Below, one piece after another: positions 7,274-16,400 of a stretch of DNA of 45,508 nucleotides (its first letter is position 1; each line of letters opens with the position of its first letter). Under the pieces are notes generated by a model. It ran no database searches and was not told the origin of the DNA. It saw only the letters and a list, made by a program, of their open reading frames with translations. A program made the translations under genes and the position numbers. The stretch comes from Hydrogenovibrio sp049975065. Lineage in GTDB: Bacteria > Pseudomonadota > Gammaproteobacteria > Thiomicrospirales > Thiomicrospiraceae. The stretch is from NCBI GenBank assembly GCA_049975065.1, contig JBNGDN010000007.1, one strand, 5' to 3'.

Positions 7274-10200
7274 ATGAATTCACTCAACAGCTTACAAGGA
7301 CTCTATTCGCCCGAATTCGAACGAGAGAACTGCGGGTTTGGCATGATTGCCCAAATGGACGACCAGCCCAGCCACTGGGTCGTGCAAACCGCCATCGAGT
7401 CCTTAGCCAATATGACGCACCGTGGTGGCGTCGCGGCGGACTGTTGTACGGGTGACGGCTGTGGTCTGCTCATTAAAAAACCGGATGGCTTTTTACGCGC
7501 CCAAGCCAGCGCCCTAGGGGCGAAATTATCCGACAATTATGCCTGCGGCATGGTGTTTTTGAACCAGGACACGACCAAAGCTGAACAGGCCAAGTCAACG
7601 CTGGAACAGTTTCTGAACAACAAAGGGCTGGACGTGGCAGGCTGGCGCACCGTGCCGGTGGCGTCGGACGTTCTCGGTGCCCAAGCCGCCGGGATGGAAC
7701 CGCGCATCGAACAGATTTTTGTCAATGCTCCGGCCGACATGACGGACGCCGATTTCAATCGTTTGCTGTTTGTAGCGCGCCGCAAAGCGGAAATGGCGCT
7801 TGAAGCGGACGACAGCACTTTTTACATTGCCTCCCTGCACAGCCAGCTGATGTCCTACAAAGGGCTGGTCATGCCGAAAGAGTTGCCGGAATATTATCTG
7901 GATTTGAAGTCTGAAGACTTCGAGTCTTCGTTGATTTCCTATCACCAGCGTTTTTCCACCAACACCTTGCCGCAATGGCGACTGGCGCAACCTTTCCGCT
8001 TCCTGGCGCACAACGGCGAGCTGAACACCATTAAAGGCAACCGCAATTGGGCGTTGGCGCGTCAAAGCAAATTTGCCACCCCGCTGATTCCAGACCTGGC
8101 GGAACTGAAGCCTTTGGTCGCACAGGAAGGTTCCGACTCCAACTCATTGGACAACATGCTGGAAGTGCTGATGATGGGTGATATGCCGGTATTTCAGGCA
8201 TTACGCCTGCTGATTCCGCCCGCTTGGCAGAATATGCCGCACATGGACCCAGATCTCAAAGCGTTTCTGGAATACAACTCCATGCACATGGAACCCTGGG
8301 ACGGCCCGGCTGGCATGGTGATCAACACCGGCAAATACGCCATCTGCGGTGTGGATCGAAACGGCCTGCGCCCAACGCGCTATGTCGTCACCAAAGATCG
8401 CCACATTACCTTTGCCTCGGAAATTGGTGTTTACAACTACGCACCGGAAGACGTACTGGAAAAAGGTCGCCTGAAGCCCGGCCAAATCATTGCGGTGGAT
8501 CTGGAAGCCGGTCGTCTGCTCAAACCGGAAGACATCGACAATGCCCTCAAGCAAGCCAAACCCTACCGTCAGTGGATGGACAAAGGCTATATGCACTTAG
8601 AAGAGCGCCTGGAGTCGGAGGCCTATACTTCCGACTGGGACGCCGACACCGCAGATGTGTATCAAAAATATTACCAGGTCTCGTTTGAAGAGCGGGATCA
8701 GATTATTCGTGTTCTCGCCGAATCCAGTCAGGAGGCCATTGGCTCCATGGGCGATGATGCCCCCTTGCCGGTTTTCTCGCACAAAGAGCGTTCGGTTTAC
8801 GATTATTTCCGCCAGATGTTTGCTCAGGTCACCAATCCGCCGATTGACCCCTTGCGGGAAAACATTGTGATGTCACTGAACACCTGTTTCGGCCGCGAAT
8901 TGAATATGTTTGACGAAAGCGAAGCCCATGCACGCCGCTTAGAGTCGCAGTCACCGATTTTATCACCATCGATGATGAAACACTTGCTGGGCATGGTGGA
9001 CGAACATTACCGTCACCAACGCGTTTCCATGCACTACAATCCAGACCAGAAAGACCTGAAACAAGCCATCGTTGACTTGTGCGATGCCACTGTCGAGGCC
9101 GTAAACCAAGGCGTGACACTGCTCATTCTCAGCGATCTGTCGATTGAAAAGGGGTTGGTGACCATCCCGGCCGCCATGGCAACCGGTGCGGTCCACCATC
9201 GCCTGATTCAGGAAGGTCTGCGCCCAGAAGCCAACCTCATTGTTGAAACCGGCAGCAGCCGCGACCCACACCACTTTGCCGTGCTGTTTGGCTACGGTGC
9301 CACCGCGGTTTATCCGTATCTCGCCTATGAAACCATCCAAGACATGATTCGCACCCGAGAACTGGATGAGAAAGTCGGCTTAGATCAGTACATTAAAAAC
9401 TATCGCAAAGGCATCAATAAAGGCCTGTTCAAGATTCTCTCAAAAATGGGAATTTCGACCATTACGTCCTATCGCGGATCGCAACTGTTTGAAGCCGTCG
9501 GCCTCAGTCGTGAGATTGTCGATCTCTGCTTTAAGGGCACACCGACCCGTATCGAAGGGACACGCTTTGACGATTTGGAAAGCGACTTGGCGAAAGTGGC
9601 CAAGCACGCCTTTAACCCCCGCAAATTTTTACAACCCGGCGGCCTGCTGAAATACATTCACGGCGGGGAATACCACGCCTACAACCCCGATGTGGTCAAT
9701 TATTTGCGCGATGCGGTGCAAAAAGGGGATCAAGCGGCCTATGCCAAGTTTGCTCAACTGGTAAACGAACGCCCCGCCATGACGGTGCGTGATCTCATCA
9801 CCTTTAAGGACAACCTCAAGCCGATTGCATTGGATCAGGTTGAACCCATCGAATCCATCTTCAAGCGTTTCGACTCCGCAGGGATTTCGTTGGGTGCCTT
9901 GTCGCCAGAAGCCCACGAAGCCCTAGCGATAGCCATGAATCGCATCGGCGCACGCTCCAACTCCGGTGAAGGGGCGGAGGATCCGTCCCGCTACGGCACC
10001 GAAAAAATGTCGAAAATCAAACAAATCGCCTCCGGGCGTTTTGGTGTGACCGCACATTATTTACGCAACGCCGAAGTGCTGCAAATCAAAGTTGCACAAG
10101 GCGCGAAACCGGGTGAAGGCGGTCAGTTGCCGGGTCATAAAGTGGATGCCACCATTGCGCGTTTGCGCCATTCGGTGGAAGGCGTCACCTTGATTTCACC

Positions 10201-11755
10201 GCCACCGCATCACGATATTTATTCGATTGAAGATTTGGCGCAGTTGATTTTCGATTTAAAGCAGGTCAATCCAAACGCACTGGTCTCAGTCAAATTGGTA
10301 GCGGAACCCGGTGTTGGCACCATTGCCGCTGGGGTGGCAAAAGCCTACGCCGATCTGATCACCATTTCCGGTTACGACGGCGGCACCGGTGCCAGCCCAC
10401 TCACGTCGGTCAAATATGCGGGCAACCCCTTTGAAATGGGCTTGGTGGAAGCGCATCAGGTATTGCGTGCCAACGATTTGCGCGGCCAGGTCATTCTGCA
10501 GTCCGACGGCGGCCTCAAAACCGGCCTGGACGTGATTAAAGCCGCCATTCTCGGTGCCGAGTCCTTTGGTTTCGGCACAGCGCCGATGATTGCGCTGGGC
10601 TGCAAATACCTGCGCATCTGCCACTTGAACACCTGTGCCGTGGGTGTGGCCACGCAGGATGAGCGTCTGCGGAAGGAACATTTTGTCGGCCTGCCGGAAA
10701 TGGTGATCAACTATTTCACCTTCGTGGCGGAAGAAACCCGCGAATGGTTAGCCAAACTGGGCGTGGCACGCCTGGAAGATTTGGTTGGACGCGTCGATCT
10801 GTTAAAGAAAATCGATGCGCCGCTGACGCAAAAGCAGCAGCACATTGATTTGACGCCCATCATTTCGGACGGCGGCGTGGATCCATCCAAACCGCAAACC
10901 GTTCAAGTGGATCGCAACAACCCTTGGGACGACGGTCATCTGGCAGAAGATATCGTGAAAGCCGTGTTGCCTGCTATTGACGCGAAAAGTGGCGGTCAGT
11001 TCGACTTTACACTGGTCAACACCGCTCGCTCCATCGGCGCACGTGTCGCCGGTGAAATCGCCCAGCGTTATGGCAACCACGGCATGAAAAATCAGCCGAT
11101 CACCCTGAAACTGACCGGTATTGCCGGCCAGTCTTTCGGCGTCTTTAACGTAGACGGACTGAATTTGCACTTAGAAGGCGATGCCAACGACTATGTCGGC
11201 AAAGGCATGGCCGGGGGTGAAATCGTCATCCGTCCGGCAAGGGGGCACGCATTTGACCCGCATCTGACGCCAATTGTCGGCAACACCTGTTTGTACGGTG
11301 CCACTGGCGGTAAACTGTTTGCCAACGGCACAGGCGGTGAACGCTTTGCCGTGCGTAACTCCGGTGCAACCGCCGTGGTCGAAGGCCTGGGGGATCACGG
11401 CTGTGAATACATGACGGGCGGGACTGTGGTGAGCCTTGGCGCGGTGGGGGTTAACTTCGGCGCGGGGATGTCCGGCGGCATGGCCTTTATCCTGGACTTG
11501 GATCGCACCCTGCCCGACCGCCTGAACTCGGAAATGGTGGAAGCCATTCGTATCGACACCGAGTCCACCGAAGCCTATCGCATTTACCTCAAAGACCTTC
11601 TGGCGGAATACGTGGCGAAAACCGACAGTGCCTTCGGTCAGGAGGTGCTGCAGGATTTCAGCCGCTATCTGCATAATTTCTGGTTGATCAAGTCTCGCGC
11701 CATCGGTGTGGACAAATTATTGGATTTATTTGCCAACTGCGGTGATGGAGAATAA
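7274..11755 (+). CDS. gltB: Glutamate synthase (NADPH), large (alpha) subunit
   Basis: Large subunit of GOGAT, which makes two glutamates from glutamine and 2-oxoglutarate in ammonia assimilation. A class II glutamine amidotransferase domain fills the first ~400 residues; its N-terminal nucleophile would be Cys20 (ENCGFG) after removal of a 19-residue propeptide. A central linking domain leads to the FMN synthase domain (about 800-1200). The 3Fe-4S cysteines occur in CKYLRICHLNTC near residue 1110. The C-terminal beta-helix glycine-rich repeats include GGEIVIRP and GGTVVSLGAVG. At 1493 aa it is full length. AGGAAA precedes the ATG. gltD starts 11 bp downstream, so the two are cotranscribed. 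Confidence 0.98.
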   Translation: MNSLNSLQGLYSPEFERENCGFGMIAQMDDQPSHWVVQTAIESLANMTHRGGVAADCCTGDGCGLLIKKPDGFLRAQASALGAKLSDNYACGMVFLNQDTTKAEQAKSTLEQFLNNKGLDVAGWRTVPVASDVLGAQAAGMEPRIEQIFVNAPADMTDADFNRLLFVARRKAEMALEADDSTFYIASLHSQLMSYKGLVMPKELPEYYLDLKSEDFESSLISYHQRFSTNTLPQWRLAQPFRFLAHNGELNTIKGNRNWALARQSKFATPLIPDLAELKPLVAQEGSDSNSLDNMLEVLMMGDMPVFQALRLLIPPAWQNMPHMDPDLKAFLEYNSMHMEPWDGPAGMVINTGKYAICGVDRNGLRPTRYVVTKDRHITFASEIGVYNYAPEDVLEKGRLKPGQIIAVDLEAGRLLKPEDIDNALKQAKPYRQWMDKGYMHLEERLESEAYTSDWDADTADVYQKYYQVSFEERDQIIRVLAESSQEAIGSMGDDAPLPVFSHKERSVYDYFRQMFAQVTNPPIDPLRENIVMSLNTCFGRELNMFDESEAHARRLESQSPILSPSMMKHLLGMVDEHYRHQRVSMHYNPDQKDLKQAIVDLCDATVEAVNQGVTLLILSDLSIEKGLVTIPAAMATGAVHHRLIQEGLRPEANLIVETGSSRDPHHFAVLFGYGATAVYPYLAYETIQDMIRTRELDEKVGLDQYIKNYRKGINKGLFKILSKMGISTITSYRGSQLFEAVGLSREIVDLCFKGTPTRIEGTRFDDLESDLAKVAKHAFNPRKFLQPGGLLKYIHGGEYHAYNPDVVNYLRDAVQKGDQAAYAKFAQLVNERPAMTVRDLITFKDNLKPIALDQVEPIESIFKRFDSAGISLGALSPEAHEALAIAMNRIGARSNSGEGAEDPSRYGTEKMSKIKQIASGRFGVTAHYLRNAEVLQIKVAQGAKPGEGGQLPGHKVDATIARLRHSVEGVTLISPPPHHDIYSIEDLAQLIFDLKQVNPNALVSVKLVAEPGVGTIAAGVAKAYADLITISGYDGGTGASPLTSVKYAGNPFEMGLVEAHQVLRANDLRGQVILQSDGGLKTGLDVIKAAILGAESFGFGTAPMIALGCKYLRICHLNTCAVGVATQDERLRKEHFVGLPEMVINYFTFVAEETREWLAKLGVARLEDLVGRVDLLKKIDAPLTQKQQHIDLTPIISDGGVDPSKPQTVQVDRNNPWDDGHLAEDIVKAVLPAIDAKSGGQFDFTLVNTARSIGARVAGEIAQRYGNHGMKNQPITLKLTGIAGQSFGVFNVDGLNLHLEGDANDYVGKGMAGGEIVIRPARGHAFDPHLTPIVGNTCLYGATGGKLFANGTGGERFAVRNSGATAVVEGLGDHGCEYMTGGTVVSLGAVGVNFGAGMSGGMAFILDLDRTLPDRLNSEMVEAIRIDTESTEAYRIYLKDLLAEYVAKTDSAFGQEVLQDFSRYLHNFWLIKSRAIGVDKLLDLFANCGDGE

Positions 11756-11766
11756 GGAAACGAACC

Positions 11767-13179
11767 ATGGGAAATGTAAGACAATTTTTAGAACTGGATC
11801 GACAGCTTCCGAGCAAAAAAGAAGCCATGGACCGCAAACAGAATTTCAATGAGATTTACACGGAATTCACCCTGGCTCAGGCTCAGGCTCAGGCGGATCG
11901 CTGCCTGCATTGCGGTAATCCTTATTGTGAATGGGCGTGCCCGGTGCACAACTACATTCCAAACTGGCTGAAGCTGGTCGCCGAAGGCAATGTGTTGGAA
12001 GCGGCCGAATTGTCCCATCAGACAAACTCGCTGCCGGAAATGTGCGGTCGCATCTGTCCGCAGGATCGCCTGTGTGAAGAAGCCTGTACTTTGGAAGACA
12101 CTCACTTCGGTGCCGTCACCATTGGCGCAGTGGAAAAGTACATCACCGACACCGCCACCGAAATGGGTTGGACGCCCAGCCTGAGCAACATCCCCATGAC
12201 GGACAAGAAGGTCGCCATTGTCGGTTCCGGTCCTGCCGGTCTGGGCTGTGCCGACATTTTGATTCGTAACGGCGTCAAACCAGTGGTGTTCGAAAAAGAA
12301 CAGCAGATCGGCGGCCTGCTGACCTTTGGGATTCCGCAGTTCAAGCTTGATAAGGAAATCGTCGTCAAGCGCCGTAACATCCTCGAAGGCATGGGCGTTG
12401 AGTTCCACTGCAATACTGAGATTGGTAAGGACATTACCTTTGAACAGCTTCTGCAGGACTATGATGCGGTTTTCCTCGGCATGGGCACCTACAAGCCGAT
12501 GGCCGGACGCTTCCCCGGGGAGGATCTGCCGCAGGTCTACAAAGCGCTGGATTTCCTCATTGGCAACGTCAAGCACGAACTGGGGATGGAGCAGTCGCCG
12601 GAACCCTATGTTTCCATGAAAGGCAAGCGCGTGGTGGTTCTAGGCGGTGGCGACACCACCATGGACTGTACCCGCACCTCGATTCGTCAGGGTGCCCGTG
12701 AAGTCTACTGCGTCTACCGTCGTGACGAAGCCAATATGCCCGGTTCCCGCGCCGAAGTGAAGAACGCCAAGGAAGAAGGCGTGCAGTTTAAATTCAATCT
12801 GGCACCGGTGGAAGTGCTGGCCGAAAACGGTCAAGTCACGGGGCTGAAGGTCATTGAAACCCGCATGGGCGAGCCGGATGAAAACGGGCGTCGTCGTGCG
12901 GAAATGATTGAAGGGTCGGAAACCGTAATTGAATGCGATGCCGTCATTGTCGCCTTTGGCTTCCAGCCGAACCCGCCCGCCTGGTTCCAAGACCACAATA
13001 TCGGCTTAACCGACTGGCAGACGGTGGTGGCGCAGGAAAGCGGCGACTACCCTTTCCAGACATCAAACGCTCAAGTGTTTGCCGGTGGCGACATGGTGCG
13101 CGGTTCCAGCCTGGTGGTGCACGCCATTGCCGAAGGCCGCAAAGCGGCGGAAGGTATTCTGGATTACCTCGACGTCTAA
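11767..13179 (+). CDS. gltD: Glutamate synthase (NADPH), small (beta) subunit
   Basis: Electron-input subunit of GOGAT that passes electrons from NADPH through FAD and 4Fe-4S clusters to GltB. The N-terminal ferredoxin-like part has two cysteine groups: 46, 49, 54, 58 (CLHCGNPYCEWAC) and 93, 97, 103, 107 (CGRICPQDRLCEEAC). The FAD-binding GSGPAG is at 153-158 and the NADPH-binding VVVLGGGDTTMDC near 290. The length of 470 aa is typical. AAGGAA precedes the ATG. A hexanucleotide GGCTCA is repeated 3.5 times at 11874-11894 and encodes AQAQAQA. The gene ends in a perfect palindromic terminator shared with convergent gltA. Confidence 0.98.
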   Translation: MGNVRQFLELDRQLPSKKEAMDRKQNFNEIYTEFTLAQAQAQADRCLHCGNPYCEWACPVHNYIPNWLKLVAEGNVLEAAELSHQTNSLPEMCGRICPQDRLCEEACTLEDTHFGAVTIGAVEKYITDTATEMGWTPSLSNIPMTDKKVAIVGSGPAGLGCADILIRNGVKPVVFEKEQQIGGLLTFGIPQFKLDKEIVVKRRNILEGMGVEFHCNTEIGKDITFEQLLQDYDAVFLGMGTYKPMAGRFPGEDLPQVYKALDFLIGNVKHELGMEQSPEPYVSMKGKRVVVLGGGDTTMDCTRTSIRQGAREVYCVYRRDEANMPGSRAEVKNAKEEGVQFKFNLAPVEVLAENGQVTGLKVIETRMGEPDENGRRRAEMIEGSETVIECDAVIVAFGFQPNPPAWFQDHNIGLTDWQTVVAQESGDYPFQTSNAQVFAGGDMVRGSSLVVHAIAEGRKAAEGILDYLDV

Positions 13180-13242
13180 CCGCCTCAGCGCCCTTTGACG
13201 CCAGAAACAACACACGGCATCGGCTACAAAGAGGAAGACAAT

Positions 13243-13270
13243 AAAAAAGCGCCAGGCCTGGCGCTTTTTT
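13243..13270. terminator. Bidirectional terminator of gltD and gltA built on CCAGGCCTGG
   Basis: A 28-bp perfect palindrome: A6, GCG, the decamer CCAGGCCTGG (13252-13261), CGC, T6. It separates convergent gltD and gltA and has the A-run/T-run needed to terminate on both strands. The highly repeated decamer forms the heart of the stem. Confidence 0.92.
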
Positions 13271-13294
13271 TGTTTGCGATTTTGAAAGTATCCA

Positions 13295-14473
13295 TCAGTC
13301 GATTGACAGTGTGGATTCACCCCGCTTTTCCATGGGCAAGTAGCACGCCGTTCCGGCACCCTTATATATTTGCGTGGGTCGGAAAATTTTATTGTTCTGC
13401 AGCTGTTCCCGCCAGTGCGCCATCCACCCAGCCGAACGTGCCACCGCAAAAATGGGGGTAAAGAGTCCGGCATCAAAGCCCATTTCCTTGTAAAGAATGC
13501 CGGAATAAAAATCCACATTTGGGTAAACGCCCTTGTGCCCCAATAGCTCTTCGCAAACGGTTTCCACTTCCATAGCAGTAGCAAACGCCTGACTGAGGGA
13601 ACCGGCGTCACTTTTATTCTGCAGCAGCTGCGATGAAAGCTTTTGCAGAATGGTCGCACGCGGGTCCTTGGTTTTGTATTCCCGGTGCCCCATGCCCCAG
13701 ATCACTTTCTTTTCCGACAGGCGTTTTTCAATGTAGGCACGGGCATTTTCCGGCGTGCCGATTTCATCCAGCATTTCAATCACTTTCTGATTGGCACCGC
13801 CATGCAAGGGCCCGGACAGGGAGGCAATGGCGGAGGAAATCACCGAGCAGGGGTTCGCCAGCGTCGAACCCGTTACCATGGTGGTGAAGGTGGAGGCATT
13901 GATGGTATGCTCGGCGTGCAGAATCAAGCAGGCATCCAGTAAACGCGCCCAGTCTTTGTCCGGTTCCTCGCCGGTCACCATATACAGAAAGTTTTCGGCG
14001 TAGGTCAAGTCCTTGCGCGGCTCGATCGGGTCGTAACCATTGCGCATATGCTCCCACATTGCCACAAGGGTGCCCATGTGCGAAATAATGTTTACCGTGA
14101 CTTCATTGATGTATTGCTGGTTCTCGGTGCCGCCTTTCATGTATTCGGTGCTGGGATAAAAGCTCGCCAGACTGGCCACCGCCACCTGCAACATGTGCAT
14201 TGGGTGCGTGGTGGCGGGCAGATTCTTCATAATTTCGCGCAGGTTGTACTTCACCCGCCGTGCATTGCGCAATTTATTTTCAAACGTCGCCAGTTCATCC
14301 GCCGTCGGGAGATTGCCAAACAACAGTAAAAGGGTGGTTTCTTCAAAGGAGGAATATTCCGCCAGTTCCATGATGTCGTAACCACGGTAAGTCAGAATAC
14401 CGTTTTGACCGTCAATATAGGAAATTTCGGATTCGGTCGCCGGAACACCGGCCAGGCCTGGAATATATTCCAT
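13295..14473 (-). CDS. gltA: Citrate synthase, short dimeric type
   Basis: Condenses oxaloacetate and acetyl-CoA to citrate. The catalytic residues are visible: His224 in GPLHGGAN, His263 in GMGHREY and Asp321 in DFYSG, with the substrate histidine in HAEHTINAS (187). At 392 aa it is the short form found in Gram-positives and cyanobacteria. It lacks the ~45-residue N-terminal extension of the hexameric, NADH-inhibited E. coli enzyme. A 2-methylcitrate synthase is an alternative, but no prp genes are nearby. AGGAA precedes the ATG by 9 nt. The start of the protein, IPGLAG, is encoded by an exact CCAGGCCTGG copy. It converges on gltBD, placing 2-oxoglutarate supply beside its use. Confidence 0.93.
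   Translation of the reverse strand: MEYIPGLAGVPATESEISYIDGQNGILTYRGYDIMELAEYSSFEETTLLLLFGNLPTADELATFENKLRNARRVKYNLREIMKNLPATTHPMHMLQVAVASLASFYPSTEYMKGGTENQQYINEVTVNIISHMGTLVAMWEHMRNGYDPIEPRKDLTYAENFLYMVTGEEPDKDWARLLDACLILHAEHTINASTFTTMVTGSTLANPCSVISSAIASLSGPLHGGANQKVIEMLDEIGTPENARAYIEKRLSEKKVIWGMGHREYKTKDPRATILQKLSSQLLQNKSDAGSLSQAFATAMEVETVCEELLGHKGVYPNVDFYSGILYKEMGFDAGLFTPIFAVARSAGWMAHWREQLQNNKIFRPTQIYKGAGTACYLPMEKRGESTLSID
14452..14461. repeat. CCAGGCCTGG palindrome inside gltA
   Basis: Exact decamer near the 5' end of the gene, read on the minus strand as CCA-GGC-CTG (Pro-Gly-Leu, residues 5-7). Confidence 0.85.
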
Positions 14474-14551
14474 ATTTAGGTTCCTAGTGATTGGTTCGGG
14501 CGCGGCAGCGCCGCTCAGAAGCGACGCACGCCCTGTAATTACAAACGTCTG

Positions 14552-14893
14552 CTAAACGCCGAAGGACGAGCCACAACCACAGGTGGTGGTGGCGTTCGGG
14601 TTTTCGATGACAAAGCGGGCACCTTGAAGATCTTCAAGATAATCGATTTTGGCGCCGACAAGATATTGAAAGCTCATAGGGTCAATCATCAGTTTGACGC
14701 CTTCTTTCTCAACAACGGTGTCATCTTCCGCCTGAGATTCGTCAAACGTAAAGCCGTACTGAAACCCGGAGCAACCGCCGCCGGTAATGTAAACACGCAG
14801 TTTCAGATTCGGATTACCTTCATCCTCAATCAGACCGCTGACTTTCGCCGCAGCCGCTTCAGTGAAATTCACTGGGGTAGGCATTTCGGACAT
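14552..14893 (-). CDS. erpA: Iron-sulfur cluster insertion protein ErpA (A-type carrier)
   Basis: A-type carrier that receives Fe-S clusters from the assembly machinery and hands them to target enzymes. The three conserved cysteines are in GGGCSGFQYGF (about residue 41) and the C-terminal TTCGCGSSF (about 105 and 107). At 113 aa it has the ErpA length; the MSEMPTPVNFTEAAA start and FGV end favour ErpA over IscA or SufA, and no isc or suf genes are adjacent. It has a perfect Shine-Dalgarno AGGAGG 5 nt before the ATG and its own extended -10 promoter. gltA follows 78 bp downstream on the same strand and could be cotranscribed. Confidence 0.95.
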   Translation of the reverse strand: MSEMPTPVNFTEAAAAKVSGLIEDEGNPNLKLRVYITGGGCSGFQYGFTFDESQAEDDTVVEKEGVKLMIDPMSFQYLVGAKIDYLEDLQGARFVIENPNATTTCGCGSSFGV

Positions 14894-14921
14894 GGTGGCC
14901 TCCTAATGTATCAAAGCGCTC

Positions 14922-14930
14922 ATTGTATCA
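14922..14930 (-). promoter_or_regulatory. Extended -10 promoter of erpA
   Basis: TGA-TACAAT on the minus strand, about 29 bp before the erpA ATG, fits an extended -10 element. No good -35 hexamer stands at 16-18 bp, as is usual for this promoter class. Confidence 0.5.
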
Positions 14931-14977
14931 AAACCTTACGAATCCGTCAGCAATTACTCTGTGACGTCCAAGCCGCT

Positions 14978-16027
14978 TTAGGGCATCAAGGCGACCTGAT
15001 TCAACCCCTGAGTTTCCGGAAGCCCACACAGCAGATTCATATTCTGAACCGCTTGACCGGCCGCCCCTTTGACCAGATTATCAATGACCGAAGACACTAC
15101 CAGCGTCTGACCGCCTTCTGGACGATACACCGCCAGACGACACATATTAGTGCCTTTGACCATACGGGTTTCGGGCTGGCTGCCGAAGGGCATCACATCC
15201 ACGAACGGTTCATCCGCATAAGCCGACGCCAGCACCGATTGCAATTCGGCTTGGCTGACGTCATTTTCCAGCGTCATATACACTGTGGACTCCATGCCGC
15301 GCACCATTGGCACCAGATGCGGCACAAAGGTCAAGCCCACCGGTTCACCGTTCAATACCTGAAGCTTTTCCTGCATCTCCGGCAGGTGACGGTGACCGTT
15401 CAAGCCATATGCCTTAAAACTTTCGCTCATTTCCGCGCCGAGCATTGCCACCTTCGCCCCGCGACCGGCGCCGCTCACACCGGATTTTCCGTCAGCGATG
15501 ATCGCATCCGTTTTCACCAGGCCTGCTTTTAAAAAGGGCACGGCGGCCAGTAGAATGCTGGTCGGATAACAGCCGGGATTGGCGATGATCTGGGCTTTTT
15601 GAATATCGTCTCGGAACCACTCGGGCAAACCATAAGCCACTTGGGGCATCATGTCTGGACAGGTGTGTTCCACGCCATACCATTTTGACCAGGCCTGGAG
15701 ATTTTCAATGCGGAAGTCGGCGGCGAGGTCAATGATTTTCACCCCGGCCGCCACTAATTCTTTCGCCATACTCATGGCCACACCATGCGGTGTGGCAAAG
15801 AAAACCACATCGCACGCTGTCAGAACGTCAGGTGAAGGCTCGGAAAAAACCAAATCATAATGACCGCGCAAATTCGGAAACAGTTCCGCTACTGACATCC
15901 CCGCTTCACTGCGTGATGTAATCGCCACCACTTCCACTTGTGGATGTTGCGCCAGTAAGCGAAGCAACTCCACACCAGTGTAGCCTGTGCCGCCGACAAT
16001 GCCAATTTTGATTATTGCGTTTTCCAT
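14978..16027 (-). CDS. argC: N-acetyl-gamma-glutamyl-phosphate reductase
   Basis: Third step of arginine synthesis: NADPH-dependent reduction of N-acetylglutamyl phosphate to the semialdehyde. The NADP-binding motif GGTGYTG is at residues 12-18 and the catalytic Cys153 lies in IANPGCYPTS. The ATG giving MENAIIKIGIVGG is chosen because it matches the family N-terminus; the frame stays open 45 bp further up but only to a TTG. The 349 aa length is typical. An extended -10 promoter lies upstream. Two palindrome copies lie inside: an exact one encoding LQAWSK and a near copy encoding KAGLVK. A long open frame on the opposite strand is a codon-bias shadow. Confidence 0.96.
   Translation of the reverse strand: MENAIIKIGIVGGTGYTGVELLRLLAQHPQVEVVAITSRSEAGMSVAELFPNLRGHYDLVFSEPSPDVLTACDVVFFATPHGVAMSMAKELVAAGVKIIDLAADFRIENLQAWSKWYGVEHTCPDMMPQVAYGLPEWFRDDIQKAQIIANPGCYPTSILLAAVPFLKAGLVKTDAIIADGKSGVSGAGRGAKVAMLGAEMSESFKAYGLNGHRHLPEMQEKLQVLNGEPVGLTFVPHLVPMVRGMESTVYMTLENDVSQAELQSVLASAYADEPFVDVMPFGSQPETRMVKGTNMCRLAVYRPEGGQTLVVSSVIDNLVKGAAGQAVQNMNLLCGLPETQGLNQVALMP
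15689..15698. repeat. CCAGGCCTGG palindrome inside argC
   Basis: Exact decamer preceded by TTTTGA; the 16-bp string TTTTGACCAGGCCTGG is identical to the copy at 144-159. Read on the minus strand as Gln-Ala-Trp. Confidence 0.85.
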
Positions 16028-16111
16028 GTTCCAACCAGTCGGCGCTGCGCACCGCGTTAATTCGTTTAACAAAGTGACCCGAACCCATTACGAGTAAGGG
16101 TTAGATCAATC

Positions 16112-16120
16112 ATTTTAGCA
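16112..16120 (-). promoter_or_regulatory. Extended -10 promoter of argC
   Basis: TGC-TAAAAT on the minus strand about 85 bp before the argC ATG. The -35 region (TTATGC at 17 bp) is weak. I see no convincing ArgR box. Confidence 0.45.
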
Positions 16121-16211
16121 TGTTCGTTTTGAAAGCATAAAGGCCTTTGCATCGCCTTCACGCAATAACATCAGGCCTGGCGATTTTGTCATTTTCCCAA
16201 ACGCCAGACAC

Positions 16212-16234
16212 AAAAAAAGCCAGCATAAGCTGGC
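16212..16234 (-). terminator. Intrinsic terminator of groESL
   Basis: Minus-strand hairpin GCCAGC-TTAT-GCTGGC followed by a run of seven T. It lies about 165 bp beyond the groEL stop, on the far side of the large palindrome, so the groESL transcript should include that palindrome in its 3' UTR. Confidence 0.88.
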
Positions 16235-16255
16235 CTTTGAAACATAAAAGTGCTC

Positions 16256-16400
16256 AATTTTGGAATTCAGAGGTTCAGTTTTATGCCAGATTTAAGGCGA
16301 GAATTTAACCCGAAGCGGAGTGGGCAAATAGCCCATGAACATCGGAAGTTAATTCTCAACGCAGAAGATGGCGTGAAAATGAACCTCTGAAACCAAAATT
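16256..16400. repeat. 145-bp imperfect palindrome (MITE-like or structured 3' UTR element)
   Basis: The ends AATTTTGG (16256-16263) and CCAAAATT (16393-16400) are exact inverse complements. They are followed inward by CAGAGGTTCA/TGAACCTCTG, TTTT/AAAA, GCC/GGC and GAGAATT/AATTCTC, and closed by the hairpin TGGGC-AAATA-GCCCA (16321-16335). Read inward, the two arms are clearly similar along most of their length. The right end meets the groEL stop codon. The form is typical of a small non-autonomous inverted-repeat element, but it may also fold as RNA in the groESL transcript. No second copy is in the window. Confidence 0.75.

Larger units (their letters stand above)
16028..16399. other. Intergenic region between argC and groEL
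   Basis: This 372-bp stretch is the longest gene-free region in the window. From left to right it holds the argC leader and extended -10 promoter, one near copy of the decamer (TCAGGCCTGG, 16171-16180), the groEL-side intrinsic terminator (16212-16234), and the 145-bp imperfect palindrome that runs up to the groEL stop codon. No small coding frame with a ribosome-binding site is convincing in it. Confidence 0.8.

Noticed and set aside
14624..15532. Long open frame on the plus strand opposite erpA and argC
   Set aside because: It lies antisense to two well-identified genes and its translation is His/Arg/Gln-rich and matches no family I know. It is a codon-bias shadow.
16028..16072. 15-residue N-terminal extension of argC
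   Set aside because: It begins with TTG and the sequence before MENAIIKIG does not resemble the family.
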